A stretch of 64,000 nt of DNA from an uncultured Chitinophagaceae bacterium (lineage in GTDB: Bacteria > Bacteroidota > Bacteroidia > Chitinophagales > Chitinophagaceae): NCBI GenBank assembly GCA_946885665.1, contig CAMPGT010000001.1:18436-82435 (forward strand), in the 5' to 3' direction. Position 1 is the stretch's first letter. The number at the start of each line of letters is the position of its first letter. The position numbers were made by a program, and so were the translations under genes. The notes beneath the pieces were generated by a model. That model made no database searches, was not told where the DNA came from, and saw nothing but the letters and a program-made list of their open reading frames with translations. Positions 53,519 to 63,338 of the stretch are shown here, piece after piece.

Positions 53519-54007
53519 ATGACCATCAGCTTTTCATACGATAAAAAACAGGTGCTGCAGGCCTTGCGTTATCATTTTCTCGCCAGGCCCGAGATAAAGG
53601 TCTTGCTGATCATGGTGAACGTGTTTGCGATCCTGTCCGCCGTGCTCTTCTACTTCCGGTATATTCAACCCATTTCTTTCCTGATGTTCTCGGTGCTGTG
53701 GTTCCTCCTCATGTTGGTCGTGTGGAGAATACTTCCGCGAAGCATCTACAAAAGGTCGCACACGTTCCAGGATCATTTCAGCATGGATTTCTTAGACGAA
53801 TACGTGGTGTTGCGGACAAACAATGGTGAAAAAGCCTGGCCATGGTCGGTTTTCAGCAAGTTCATCGAGAGCCCCTATTTCTTTCATCTTTATTTTGACG
53901 CACGCTCGTTCTTCCTGGTGCCCACAGACGCATTTAAAGATATCCAGGAAAGACAGGAAGCCCGGAAACTTTTAAGAGCGAAAATTACCGGGTTAGGGCG
54001 AAAATGA
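53519..54007 (+). CDS. YcxB-like membrane protein
   Basis: A 162-residue protein with two membrane helices (about 31-48 and 54-71; VLLIMVNVFAILSAVLFYF, FSVLWFLLMLVVWRI) and a C-terminal YcxB-like domain (DEYVVLRTNNGEKAWPWSVF, YFFHLYFDARSFFLVPTDAF). The family is widespread and of unknown function. The ATG at 53519 is used because upstream codons are part of the inverted repeat. Confidence 0.7.
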   Translation: MTISFSYDKKQVLQALRYHFLARPEIKVLLIMVNVFAILSAVLFYFRYIQPISFLMFSVLWFLLMLVVWRILPRSIYKRSHTFQDHFSMDFLDEYVVLRTNNGEKAWPWSVFSKFIESPYFFHLYFDARSFFLVPTDAFKDIQERQEARKLLRAKITGLGRK

Positions 54008-54055
54008 GTAAATTGAATTGTTCCCTGCTCATCTAACCCAGGTAACATTTTATTC

Positions 54056-55129
54056 ATGCCTAAAGTTACCTTTAACAGCAGGAACAGCGCCTTCTACGGC
54101 GATCTGAAAAAGTCCGTTGAAGAGTATTTCGTCCGGAACAACCTCAAAAAAACGGGAAACTGGAGATTGTACATCAAAACGCTTACGCTTGTACCCGTCG
54201 CCATCTTTATTTATTGCTTTTTACTGCTTACCGACGTCTCCGCGGCTTTCGGCATCGCGCTAAGTTGCGTTCTGGGTTTTGTGCTCGCCACCATCGGCTT
54301 CAACATTATGCACGACGCCTGCCACGGCAGCTATTCCCATAAAAAATGGCTGAACGATGTGCTGGGACTGACGCTGAACGCATTGGGCGGGAACGCATTC
54401 ATCTGGAAATTCAAGCATAATATCATTCACCACACCTACACCAACGTTGATGGCGTTGATGACGACATCGCCAAGAGCCCGCTCATACGCCAGTGCAACA
54501 CCCAAAAATGGGTGCCGGCACACCGGTTTCAGCATATTTATGTGATGCTGGTGTACGCGATTTCATCGTTCGCCTGGGTGTTCATCATGGATTTCAACAA
54601 GTACTTCACGCAAAAAATATATAAAACGGACCTGCAGAAGATGAGTGCCAACGAACATATGATCTTCTGGGTCAGCAAAGTGCTCTATATCACCTTTTAT
54701 ATTGCCGTGCCGGTATATTTTGTGGGATGGCAGGCGTGGGCAATTGGCTTTACCTTCATGCACCTGGTGATGGGCCTCTCGCTGGCAATGGTCTTTCAGT
54801 TGGCTCACGTGGTTGAAAATACCGAGTTTGAGAAAGTGGAAGGCGAATCGGCTCATATCGAGAACGAATGGGCGGTTCACCAGGTGAGAACGACGGCCAA
54901 TTTTGCACGCAGAAACCAGGTGATTTCGTGGTTTCTCGGTGGATTGAATTACCAGGTGGAGCATCACCTGTTCCCACGCGTCAGCCACGTTCATTACCCT
55001 CAAATAAGCGTGATCGTTAAGGAGTATTGCAATAAGTTCGATGTGCCGTACAACGAATACCGCACCATGTCGGGCGCCATCTCTTCACATTTCAGAATGA
55101 TGAGGGACCTTGGCCGCAAACCGGCGTAA
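54056..55129 (+). CDS. membrane fatty acid desaturase (acyl-lipid/acyl-CoA type)
   Basis: A 357-residue integral desaturase with the three histidine boxes that hold the di-iron site: HDACHGSYSH (86-95), HNIIHHTYTN (121-130) and the late QVEHHLFPRVSH. About five hydrophobic segments are visible. The QxxHH third box is typical of front-end and linoleoyl-CoA-type desaturases; regioselectivity cannot be predicted. Probably adjusts membrane fluidity; no cytochrome b5 domain is fused. Confidence 0.9.
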   Translation: MPKVTFNSRNSAFYGDLKKSVEEYFVRNNLKKTGNWRLYIKTLTLVPVAIFIYCFLLLTDVSAAFGIALSCVLGFVLATIGFNIMHDACHGSYSHKKWLNDVLGLTLNALGGNAFIWKFKHNIIHHTYTNVDGVDDDIAKSPLIRQCNTQKWVPAHRFQHIYVMLVYAISSFAWVFIMDFNKYFTQKIYKTDLQKMSANEHMIFWVSKVLYITFYIAVPVYFVGWQAWAIGFTFMHLVMGLSLAMVFQLAHVVENTEFEKVEGESAHIENEWAVHQVRTTANFARRNQVISWFLGGLNYQVEHHLFPRVSHVHYPQISVIVKEYCNKFDVPYNEYRTMSGAISSHFRMMRDLGRKPA

Positions 55130-55137
55130 ACTTCACA

Positions 55138-56178
55138 TTATTTCGGGCGATAGCCGCTTTCCTCAAATAACTTACGGGGATTCATTTTCATCATGTCGTC
55201 GAGCGGTGTGGTGGCATGTTCGTCCATGAATTTTTTCACAATTTGCCATCCTGTAAATAACCCGATATTTCCTGGTGCACCCTCACCAAATTCGGGTGTG
55301 CCGGGAGAGTCGCCAATGTAGTTTTTGATCAAAGAGGGGTCATTGTTGAATACGAGCCCGTTTTTGAGGTAGTAGTTCCAGATAAAACCCTCATTTTCCC
55401 GGCATCCCTGCAACTGGCTTTTCGAATAGCCGATGACGAGGGTATCGTGCGTATCGGGCATTATCTTTTTTGTGAGGTACATCCGTTTTCCCTTCTCCAC
55501 CATTTGTTCAACGAGCGTTTTGCCGCCACTCTGGTCGGGGTACAGGTCGTCAACAATATTTTTGATGCAGTTTACCGGGATGTATTCGGGTGCAAATTTC
55601 CGGGTGAGATAAGCAGGATACAGGGCTTGCCCCATGGGGCTGTTGTACATCGAGAAGGTTGAACCCAGGTGAAGCTGCAGGCCCACCGCCAGGCCCTCCA
55701 TGGTGATGACGTCGCCGTACCCGGCGGTCGATGCTTCAAAATAAGCGTCCATCGGCCCAACGAAGGTGAACAGGCGCTGCGGCAACTGGTAACCCGGAAA
55801 ATAATACTTAACATGTTTCAGCCCCTGGATGATATCTCTCTCCTCGCGCTTAAAATCGGGAAACACTTTATTTACCGAATCATACACCGGCCTGTAGTCA
55901 TGAAGAAACCGCTTGATGGCATTCATTACCTGCAGCCCCGAGTCGGGGATCGGTGTAAGTCCGAGAATGTGCTGGGTGAAGTCTTTAAAGAAACCGGGGT
56001 ATTTATTATATAATTCATCAAGCGAATAAGAAAGGTTGTTGGTATCGAGTGCAAAAAATTCTTTTTCGTACCTGATGGTGGTCAGGTTAACATTGATTTT
56101 TGAGACGTCCGGGCCGGAATTATTTGTGCAGGAGTAAAGCGTTAAAAGAAGCGCGACTGATACGATGCTTTTCTTCAT
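55138..56178 (-). CDS. gldB: gliding motility lipoprotein GldB
   Basis: A 346-residue lipoprotein with lipobox ending at Cys17 (LLTLYSC). The family features are visible: INVNLTTIRYEKEFFALDTN, YNKYPGFFKDFTQHILG, YYFPGYQLPQRLFTFVGPMD, AVGLQLHLGSTF and the C-terminal GWQIVKKFMDEH, with DDMMKMNPRKLFEESGY. GldB is needed for gliding in Flavobacterium and is conserved in Bacteroidota that have T9SS-linked motility. It is divergent from nadE, a conserved arrangement in related genomes as I recall. gldC is not adjacent. Confidence 0.9.
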   Translation of the reverse strand: MKKSIVSVALLLTLYSCTNNSGPDVSKINVNLTTIRYEKEFFALDTNNLSYSLDELYNKYPGFFKDFTQHILGLTPIPDSGLQVMNAIKRFLHDYRPVYDSVNKVFPDFKREERDIIQGLKHVKYYFPGYQLPQRLFTFVGPMDAYFEASTAGYGDVITMEGLAVGLQLHLGSTFSMYNSPMGQALYPAYLTRKFAPEYIPVNCIKNIVDDLYPDQSGGKTLVEQMVEKGKRMYLTKKIMPDTHDTLVIGYSKSQLQGCRENEGFIWNYYLKNGLVFNNDPSLIKNYIGDSPGTPEFGEGAPGNIGLFTGWQIVKKFMDEHATTPLDDMMKMNPRKLFEESGYRPK

Positions 56179-56220
56179 GGAGGGAAAATACGAAACTTTC
56201 TAAAAGCGTAAATTTACACC

Positions 56221-57942
56221 ATGAAGATCGCACTGGCACAGCAGAACTATCACATTGGCAATTTTGAGCACAATACGCAGCAAATTTTGAAAGGAATTGA
56301 CGAGGCAGTTGCCGCCGGGGCCGACCTGGTGGTATTTTCAGAGCTTAGCGTTTGCGGCTATCCCCCCCGCGATTTTCTCGAGTTCAGCGATTTTATCGCG
56401 AAATGCTATGAATGTGTTGACATTATAAAACAGAAGACCGAAAATATCGGCGTCATCATTGGAAGCCCTGTCCGTAATCCCGGTGTAAAGGGCAAGGATC
56501 TCTTTAATGCAGCACTGCTGCTCTACCAAAACGAGATCCGGGGAGTGGCGCACAAAACACTTCTTCCCACCTACGATGTGTTTGATGAATACCGGTATTT
56601 CGAGCCCGCATTCGAGTGGAACGTGATCGCCTTTAAGGGAAAGAAGATAGCACTAACAATCTGTGAAGATTTATGGAACCTCAGTGATAACCCCTTGTAC
56701 CGTTCGGCGCCGATGGACCAGCTTACCGGCCAGTCGCCCGACATCATGATCAACATTTCTGCGTCGCCTTTCGATTACGACCACGACGACGACCGGAAGG
56801 AAGTGATACGGGCAAATGTATTGCGTTATGGCATTCCGATGGTGTATTGCAACACGGTGGGTTCGCAAACAGAAATTGTGTTTGACGGCGGCAGCCTCGT
56901 ATTCAACAAGCACGGCGAAATTCTCAGGGAGATGAAGTATTTCTCAGAGGATTTCGCAGTGGTGGAAGTGAACGCCGAACCTTCGCGCAGCAATGAAAAG
57001 GATACCGTAACCGTACAGGATCTGCAGCGCCTCGACAAGGAGATGCGGGTGGCCAAAGTGGAGGATCCCAACCAGATTATCAGCTACCTCACCAACGAAA
57101 ATAACATCAGCCAGATACATGCGGCGCTTGTTTTGGGTATCAAAGATTATTTCTCAAAAATGGGTTTCACGAAAGCCATCATCGGGTCGTCGGGGGGAGT
57201 GGACAGTGCTGTTACCCTTGCCCTGGCATGCGAGGCGCTGGGCGCCGAAAATGTTCGTGCTGTGCTAATGCCGTCGCCCTATTCAACCGGCCATTCGGTA
57301 AGCGATGCCGAACAGCTCAGCAGGAACCTGGGCAATCCTTACGACGTCATTGCCATAAGAGATATTTATGAATCGTTCCTGGAAGCGCTGTCGCCATTGT
57401 TCGGCGACCTGCCTTTCAGCGTTGCCGAGGAAAATATCCAAAGCCGCACGCGTGGAAACCTGCTGATGTCCATCGCCAATAAATTTGGCTATATTTTACT
57501 GAACACATCCAACAAGAGTGAGCTGGCAACAGGTTACGGTACATTGTACGGTGACATGGCCGGCGGATTGGGTGTGCTGGGCGACGTATATAAAATGCAG
57601 GTTTTTGCGCTGGCAAAATTCATCAACCGAACGAAAGAGATCATACCGGAGCATATCATCACGAAACCTCCTTCTGCAGAATTGCGGCCGGGACAAAAAG
57701 ATACCGACAGCCTTCCGGACTATTCCATTCTCGACAAAATATTGTATCAATATATTGAAAGGAGGCAGGGGCCCAGGGAGATCATATCAATGGGGCTCGA
57801 TCCTGCGGTTGTTGCAAGAACGTTAAAGCTGGTGAATACGAACGAGTATAAGAGAAACCAGTTCTGCCCGATCATCAGGGTGAGCAGCAAGGCTTTCGGA
57901 GTAGGAAGAAGAATGCCGATCGTAGGAAAATATCTTTCGTAA
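56221..57942 (+). CDS. nadE: glutamine-dependent NAD+ synthetase
   Basis: A 573-residue two-domain enzyme. The N-terminal nitrilase-fold glutaminase (about 1-255) has the Glu-Lys-Cys triad in FSELSVCGYPPRDFL, HKTLLPTYDVFDEYRYF and ALTICEDLW; the C-terminal synthetase (about 280-570) has the P-loop IIGSSGGVDSAVTLALA and the GYGTLYGDMAGGL region. It amidates deamido-NAD with ammonia channelled from glutamine. Head-to-head with gldB, 42 bases apart. Confidence 0.95.
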   Translation: MKIALAQQNYHIGNFEHNTQQILKGIDEAVAAGADLVVFSELSVCGYPPRDFLEFSDFIAKCYECVDIIKQKTENIGVIIGSPVRNPGVKGKDLFNAALLLYQNEIRGVAHKTLLPTYDVFDEYRYFEPAFEWNVIAFKGKKIALTICEDLWNLSDNPLYRSAPMDQLTGQSPDIMINISASPFDYDHDDDRKEVIRANVLRYGIPMVYCNTVGSQTEIVFDGGSLVFNKHGEILREMKYFSEDFAVVEVNAEPSRSNEKDTVTVQDLQRLDKEMRVAKVEDPNQIISYLTNENNISQIHAALVLGIKDYFSKMGFTKAIIGSSGGVDSAVTLALACEALGAENVRAVLMPSPYSTGHSVSDAEQLSRNLGNPYDVIAIRDIYESFLEALSPLFGDLPFSVAEENIQSRTRGNLLMSIANKFGYILLNTSNKSELATGYGTLYGDMAGGLGVLGDVYKMQVFALAKFINRTKEIIPEHIITKPPSAELRPGQKDTDSLPDYSILDKILYQYIERRQGPREIISMGLDPAVVARTLKLVNTNEYKRNQFCPIIRVSSKAFGVGRRMPIVGKYLS

Positions 57943-57971
57943 ATACTTCACCACGACCGGCAATGGTCAGG

Positions 57972-58445
57972 TTATTTTTTAAGCGCCACGATCATATTCT
58001 GATCGAAAGGCACCGGAAAGTTGGAAGTAATGCGTTTCGACAAGGTGAAATTGCTGTCGCTTATAGAAATAATTCTCACCAGGCCGGTAAGCTGACCGGG
58101 AAGCTGGCCGTCGATATTCAGCGAATCGCTTCCTGAAAGTGTCCAGTTAAACGGTGTTGACTGGGCGTCGTCGGTGCTGCACCTCGTTGCGCCTTCGTCA
58201 AATATGCCGGTGCTGTCGGATGAAAACGTGATGATATTATCCTTCTGGCACCCCGCCAATCCGCCAGGCAACGCGCCATCTATTTGTCCGTCCTTGTTTT
58301 CATCAAATCCTATTGTATCGATTTTCCAGGTTGTTGAGGTGATCAGGTCCACCGTGGAAGGAGGTTCTTCAACGTCTTTATCCTTCTTACATCCTACGGT
58401 GGCAATACCCGCTAAAGTCACGGCTACCAGAAAAGCTTTTTTCAT
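57972..58445 (-). CDS. lipocalin-like lipoprotein (unknown)
   Basis: A 157-residue lipoprotein with Cys19 in AGIATVGC followed by a charged linker, then a small beta-barrel pattern typical of Bacteroidota lipocalin-like domains: TTWKIDTIGFDENKDGQID, NIITFSSDSTGIFDEGATR, PFNWTLSGSDSLNIDG. The DENKDGQID stretch could bind calcium. The gene is convergent with nadE; a short GACC/GGTC hairpin followed by a T run at about 57955-57980 may terminate nadE. Confidence 0.7.
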   Translation of the reverse strand: MKKAFLVAVTLAGIATVGCKKDKDVEEPPSTVDLITSTTWKIDTIGFDENKDGQIDGALPGGLAGCQKDNIITFSSDSTGIFDEGATRCSTDDAQSTPFNWTLSGSDSLNIDGQLPGQLTGLVRIISISDSNFTLSKRITSNFPVPFDQNMIVALKK

Positions 58446-58625
58446 ACTAGTTTATTTTCTTTAAAATTTAAAAGGGTTACCCATTGGCTTAGGGTAAATG
58501 GTCTTTTGATCGATAACTTCCTCTCAGTGCATTTATTGTGCCTGATATTTTAAGATTTCGCAAAAATAAGCTGGCAAACGGCTTGCAATGCGTTTGTTCG
58601 TATTTTGTGCAAATAATTTATTGCT

Positions 58626-59627
58626 ATGGGTTTCACCGCCAATGATATAAAGGAGTTGAATGAAAAGATAGGTTACCACAGTGTTTTTATTGACCGCCTG
58701 CGCGACGAAGTAGCAAAAGTGATCATTGGCCAGCACCATATGTTAGACCGCTTATTGATCGGATTGTTAACGAATGGCCATATTTTGCTGGAAGGCGTAC
58801 CCGGTCTTGCGAAGACGCTTACCATTAAATCACTGGCGCAGGCTGTGCATGCAAAGTTCAGCCGTATTCAATTCACTCCCGATTTACTGCCCGCCGATGT
58901 GATCGGCACGATGATCTATAACCAGCAGAAGAATGAATTTATGGTTCGCAAGGGACCGATATTCGCAAATTTTGTTCTGGCCGATGAAATCAACCGTGCG
59001 CCGGCCAAGGTGCAGAGCGCGTTGCTCGAGGCAATGCAGGAGCGCCAGGTAACAATAGGGGAGCAGAGCTTTAAGCTGGATCAGCCTTTTTTGGTGCTGG
59101 CCACGCAAAACCCACTCGAGCAGGAGGGCACCTATCCATTGCCGGAAGCGCAGCAGGACAGGTTCATGATGAAAGTGATCGTTGACTATCCTACAAAAAG
59201 CGAGGAGCGCGTGATACTCCGGCACAATGTTGAGGGACTGAAAACAAAGGATGTTAAACAGGTGGTGTCCGTGCAGGAAATTATTCAATCGCGCGACCTG
59301 GTGAAAGAAGTGTACATGGACGAGAAGATCGAGGATTACATCCTCGACATCGTATTTGCTACCCGGCAGCCCGAAAAATACAAGCTCGATAAATTAAAAT
59401 TGCTGATCGGTTACGGCGGTTCGCCGCGGGCAAGCATCAACATGGCGCTCGCCTCCAAAGCCCATGCTTTCCTGAATAAGCGAGGATACGTGATACCCGA
59501 GGATGTTAAAAGTATTGCCAAAGATGTGTTAAGGCACCGCATCGGGCTCACCTATGAAGCGGAGGCCGAAAATGTGAAGGCAGAAGATGTGGTGGATGAA
59601 GTGCTCAAAGCTATCGCAGTTCCATAA
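58626..59627 (+). CDS. MoxR-family AAA+ ATPase
   Basis: A 333-residue ATPase: Walker A LEGVPGLAKTLTIKSLA, Walker B region NFVLADEINRAPAKVQSALL, EAMQERQVTIGEQSF, sensor region LATQNPLEQEGTYPLPEAQ and a C-terminal lid. MoxR proteins act with VWA-domain partners in protein maturation. It opens an operon with DUF58, a BatD-like protein and BatA, with gaps of 3 and 8 bases and an 11-base overlap. Confidence 0.93.
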   Translation: MGFTANDIKELNEKIGYHSVFIDRLRDEVAKVIIGQHHMLDRLLIGLLTNGHILLEGVPGLAKTLTIKSLAQAVHAKFSRIQFTPDLLPADVIGTMIYNQQKNEFMVRKGPIFANFVLADEINRAPAKVQSALLEAMQERQVTIGEQSFKLDQPFLVLATQNPLEQEGTYPLPEAQQDRFMMKVIVDYPTKSEERVILRHNVEGLKTKDVKQVVSVQEIIQSRDLVKEVYMDEKIEDYILDIVFATRQPEKYKLDKLKLLIGYGGSPRASINMALASKAHAFLNKRGYVIPEDVKSIAKDVLRHRIGLTYEAEAENVKAEDVVDEVLKAIAVP

Positions 59628-59630
59628 ATC

Positions 59631-60500
59631 ATGCTGACGACAGAGGATATATTAAAAAAGGTTCGCGAGCTCGAGATCAAGAGCAAGAAGCTTACCCGGC
59701 ACATCTTTACCGGCGAATATCACAGTGCGTTCAAAGGAAGGGGAATGTTGTTTAAGGAAGTGCGCGAATACCAGCATGGCGACGATATCCGCTTCATCGA
59801 CTGGAACGTTTCGGCACGGTTCAACCACCCATTCAGCAAGGTGTTTGAAGAAGAGCGCGAATTGACGCTAATGCTCCTTATCGATGTAAGTGGCAGCTCC
59901 CTGTTCGGTACAACGCATGCCCGCAAAAAAGATATCGTTAACGAAATTGGCGCCGTTCTTTCATTTTCTGCTATCAGCAACAACGACAAAGTGGGCGTGA
60001 TACTTTTTACTGATAAGATTGAAAAATTCATCCCCCCCAAAAAAGGTCGCGACCATGTGCTGTACATTGTGAGGGAACTGCTCACCTTCACGCCAAAGGG
60101 CAGGGGCACCGATATTACCGAGGCCTTGCGGCAATACAACAATACCACACGGCAAAGATGCATTGCCTTCGTTCTGAGCGATTTTATCGACAGCCGTTTT
60201 GAAGATGCTCTGAAAGTGGCCGGTAAAAAACATGATGTAATAGGGATAAAAGTTTACGATAAAATGGATATGCAATTGCCTGCCATTGGTGTGATCGAAA
60301 CCGAAGATTCGGAAACGGGTGAAAAGAAATGGGTGGATACCAGCGACATCCTCGTGCGCCAGGAATACCAGGAAAACTTTTTCGCCTGGTCGCAAACCTG
60401 TAAAAATATTTTCCTCAAAGCGGGATGCGACCTGCTGCATATTCGCACAGATGAAGATTATGTGAAAGTGCTGCAGAAATTTTTTGTCAGCAGGAACTGA
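59631..60500 (+). CDS. DUF58 (VWA-like) protein of the MoxR operon
   Basis: A 289-residue cytoplasmic protein with the DUF58 signature FKEVREYQHGDDIRFIDWNV and a VWA-like half with LMLLIDVSGSSLFGTTHARK and FVLSDFIDSRFEDAL. It is the constant partner of MoxR ATPases, possibly a substrate adaptor. Stop-to-start gaps on both sides (3 and 8 bases) support translation as one operon. Confidence 0.92.
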   Translation: MLTTEDILKKVRELEIKSKKLTRHIFTGEYHSAFKGRGMLFKEVREYQHGDDIRFIDWNVSARFNHPFSKVFEEERELTLMLLIDVSGSSLFGTTHARKKDIVNEIGAVLSFSAISNNDKVGVILFTDKIEKFIPPKKGRDHVLYIVRELLTFTPKGRGTDITEALRQYNNTTRQRCIAFVLSDFIDSRFEDALKVAGKKHDVIGIKVYDKMDMQLPAIGVIETEDSETGEKKWVDTSDILVRQEYQENFFAWSQTCKNIFLKAGCDLLHIRTDEDYVKVLQKFFVSRN

Positions 60501-60508
60501 CGGGAACA

Positions 60509-61417
60509 ATGATGAAGACCGGCGATAAACATATTACTGCACTGCTGGCGCTACTGTTACTTTCCACGGTGACCGCTGCACAGGTAAACGTGCGCACGAC
60601 CGTTAACAGCGATTCGATCCTGATTGGCGAACCCATTACGGTAACGGTCGAAGCATACATGCCCACAGGTGCAAGGATAGAATGGTTCGTGGCCGATTCG
60701 TTTCCTCATTTCCTCATTACGAGCCGCTCACCGATCGACACGGTTCAGAACATCGATGCGAAAAAGGTAAGCCAGGAGTTCAGTGTTACCAGTTTCGATT
60801 CGGGCTACTGGCAATTGCCGCCTTTCGAGATCGTTATTGATCAACAGGCATTTTATACCGATAGCGTGGGCATCAATGTGGGATATACGCCCTTCGACCC
60901 TTCCGAAGATTACCGCGACATCAAAACCATCATCGAGGTTTCCAACCCGGCGGTCAATAAAATTCCGTTGTACCTGACCCTGGCAGTGCTGGCATCGCTG
61001 GGGGTGTTGATTTATTACCTGAGAAAAAGAAGGAAGCCTGAGGCGGTGGTTGCGCAGCCGGTTATTCCTGAGTTGTCGCCGTATGAAGAGGCGGTACGCG
61101 CGCTGAAGGCGCTTGCCAGGAAAGGCAGCTCCGACGTAAAATTCTATTATTCGGAGCTGAACGATATACTAAGGAACTATGTTTGGCGCCGACACAATAT
61201 TTCATCGTTCGAGCGAACCAATGAAGAGCTCATTTTGCAATTGTCGAAGCTGGATATGCCGAAAGATAGTTTCATTGCCCTGGCGCAGGCGTTGCGGATG
61301 GCCGATTTCGTAAAATTTGCCAAGTACCGTCCCTCTTCCGAAGAAAATGAATCGAATTTCGGGGTCATCAGGGCCTCTATTGATGTAATGGATAAAAGAG
61401 TTGTAAGTGCTGTATAA
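60509..61417 (+). CDS. BatD/DUF4381-like membrane protein of the MoxR operon
   Basis: A 302-residue protein with a signal peptide (about 1-24, TVTAAQ), a periplasmic beta-rich domain (about 25-140; VNSDSILIGEPITVTVEAY), one membrane helix (about 150-170; IPLYLTLAVLASLGVLIYYL) and a cytoplasmic helical domain (EEAVRALKALARKGSSDVKF, YYSELNDILRNYVWRRH). This resembles BatD-type and DUF4381 proteins that sit between DUF58 and BatA. Its role is unknown. It ends inside batA by 11 bases. Confidence 0.75.
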   Translation: MMKTGDKHITALLALLLLSTVTAAQVNVRTTVNSDSILIGEPITVTVEAYMPTGARIEWFVADSFPHFLITSRSPIDTVQNIDAKKVSQEFSVTSFDSGYWQLPPFEIVIDQQAFYTDSVGINVGYTPFDPSEDYRDIKTIIEVSNPAVNKIPLYLTLAVLASLGVLIYYLRKRRKPEAVVAQPVIPELSPYEEAVRALKALARKGSSDVKFYYSELNDILRNYVWRRHNISSFERTNEELILQLSKLDMPKDSFIALAQALRMADFVKFAKYRPSSEENESNFGVIRASIDVMDKRVVSAV

Positions 61418-62414
61418 GTGGTTTGAAAATATCGAGTTCGCCTATCCATGGATGTTCCTGCTGCTGCTGCTGGTTCCGCTGATGATATACTGGCACGTGT
61501 ACATCGGCAATAAGCGGCAGGGCACCCTTCTCGTCTCATCGGTGAAGTCGTTCGGAGAGACACGGTCTTTCCGCACCGTATTTCGTCATCTGCCATTCGT
61601 GCTTCGTTTGCTGGCCATAATATGCCTCGTTGTTGCCATTGCCAGGCCGCAGGTGAGAAACGATGAAGAGCTGGTAAGCGGCGAAGGCATCGATATTATG
61701 CTGTGCATGGATGTAAGCGGCAGCATGCTCGCACAGGATTTTACGCCCAACAGGCTGGAAGCGATGAAAAGGGTGGCCGCCGGTTTTGTCGATAAGCGCC
61801 CAACCGACCGCATTGGCCTGGTGATCTTTGCCGGCGAAAGTTTTACGGCGGCGCCCATCACGATGGACCGGAACACTTTAAAGACGCAGATACTGAATGC
61901 GCAGACGGGCTACCTCGCTGATGGCACGGCAATCGGTGACGGCCTCGCAACAAGTGTTGAGCGCTTAAGAAACAGCAAGGTTAAATCGCGGATCGTGATA
62001 TTGTTGACGGATGGGGAGAACCAGGGCGGGTTGCTCGATCCAAATGCCGCGAAGGAAATTGCGAGATCGATGGGGATAAAGGTTTATACCATTGGCATGG
62101 CCACCGAAGGCTTCGCTTCGGCGCCGATGCAATCGGACGGTGGCCAGGTGACTTTGAGAAAACAGCAGGTGAATATCAATGAAGAGTTGCTGAGAGACAT
62201 TGCCTCGGCAACAGGCGGATTGTATTTCCGGGCGCGCGACAATGCCAGCCTTCAAAATATTTATTCGGAGATAGACAAGCTGGAAAAATCGGAAGTGCAG
62301 ATCACGACACTCAAACGCTTCCGGGAAAAATATTTTCCTTTTGCCCTCGCTGCGGCAATCTTTGTTTTGCTGGAAATGCTGCTTCGCTACACCTTATTCA
62401 AAAAATTTCCATGA
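61407..62414 (+). CDS. batA: BatA-like VWA-domain membrane protein
   Basis: A 335-residue VWA protein with N-terminal helices (FAYPWMFLLLLLVPLMIYWH and LPFVLRLLAIICLVVAIARP), an intact MIDAS motif (IMLCMDVSGSMLAQDFTPNR) and VILLTDGENQGG, and a C-terminal helix. The GTG start overlaps the previous gene by 11 bases. Its paralogue batB with batC is at 25.2-26.9 kb, so the usual batAB tandem is divided in this genome. Confidence 0.9.
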   Translation: MLYKWFENIEFAYPWMFLLLLLVPLMIYWHVYIGNKRQGTLLVSSVKSFGETRSFRTVFRHLPFVLRLLAIICLVVAIARPQVRNDEELVSGEGIDIMLCMDVSGSMLAQDFTPNRLEAMKRVAAGFVDKRPTDRIGLVIFAGESFTAAPITMDRNTLKTQILNAQTGYLADGTAIGDGLATSVERLRNSKVKSRIVILLTDGENQGGLLDPNAAKEIARSMGIKVYTIGMATEGFASAPMQSDGGQVTLRKQQVNINEELLRDIASATGGLYFRARDNASLQNIYSEIDKLEKSEVQITTLKRFREKYFPFALAAAIFVLLEMLLRYTLFKKFP

Positions 62415-63337
62415 TGAGGGCACTTGTTTACAAGTCTACAGGTTCATGGTACATCACCAAAACGGATGATGGATCAACTTTCAACGCGAGGATGAAAGGG
62501 ATTTTTAAAATTGACGAGATCACTTCCACAAACCCTGTAGCCGTAGGCGACGAGGTGGAGATTGTGCCGGAACAGGATGCCGACAGAACGGCGATGATCA
62601 CCGAGATTCTGCCGAGGAGAAATTATATCACCCGGCAGGCGCCGTCGCACCGGATGCATCACCACATTGTAGCCGCCAATCTTGACCAGTCCATCATGTT
62701 TGCCACTTTAAAGGAACCGCGCACCTCGCAGGGATTTATCGACCGGTTTCTTGTTACGTGTGAGGCCTACCACGTGCCGGCCATCATTATTTTCAACAAG
62801 CTGGATATTTACCGGAAGAAGGAGATGGATAAACTTGAAATGCTTACTGAAGTATATACCAAAATCGGCTACAGGGTGATAGGCATAAGTGTTCTCGAAA
62901 ACACCGGGCTTGAAGAGCTGAAGGATTTATTGAAAGATAAGACGACTTTAATGAGTGGTCATTCGGGTGTGGGCAAATCTTCGTTCATCAACCACCTGTT
63001 CCCTGCGTTTGACCTGAAGACGCAGGATGTGAGCGGATGGAGCGGCAAGGGAATGCACACCACCACTTTCGCGGAAATGTTTGATTTGCCCGGCGGGGGC
63101 AGGGTTATTGATACGCCGGGGATGCGCGAATTCGGGATCGTAGAGATCAGCAGGCAGGAGCTGTCGCATTATTTTCCCGAGATGCGGGCGTTGCTTGGCG
63201 ATTGCCAGTTTAACAACTGTCTTCATATCAATGAGCCCGGCTGCGCCATAAAAAAGGCCGTCGAAGACGGCCGTATAGATGCTGAAAGGTATGTGAGTTA
63301 TTGGAATATTTTGGAGAGCATGGGGAAGAAGTATTGA
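62411..63337 (+). CDS. rsgA: ribosome small-subunit biogenesis GTPase RsgA
   Basis: A 308-residue circularly permuted GTPase that checks 30S assembly. N-terminal OB domain (about 1-70), then G4 (IIFNKLDIY), G1 GHSGVGKSSFINHL and G3 VIDTPGMREFG in permuted order, and a C-terminal zinc domain with CQFNNCLHINEPGC. It overlaps batA by four bases (ATGA), so it is co-translated with the Bat operon. Confidence 0.95.
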   Translation: MMRALVYKSTGSWYITKTDDGSTFNARMKGIFKIDEITSTNPVAVGDEVEIVPEQDADRTAMITEILPRRNYITRQAPSHRMHHHIVAANLDQSIMFATLKEPRTSQGFIDRFLVTCEAYHVPAIIIFNKLDIYRKKEMDKLEMLTEVYTKIGYRVIGISVLENTGLEELKDLLKDKTTLMSGHSGVGKSSFINHLFPAFDLKTQDVSGWSGKGMHTTTFAEMFDLPGGGRVIDTPGMREFGIVEISRQELSHYFPEMRALLGDCQFNNCLHINEPGCAIKKAVEDGRIDAERYVSYWNILESMGKKY

Positions 63338-63338
63338 A

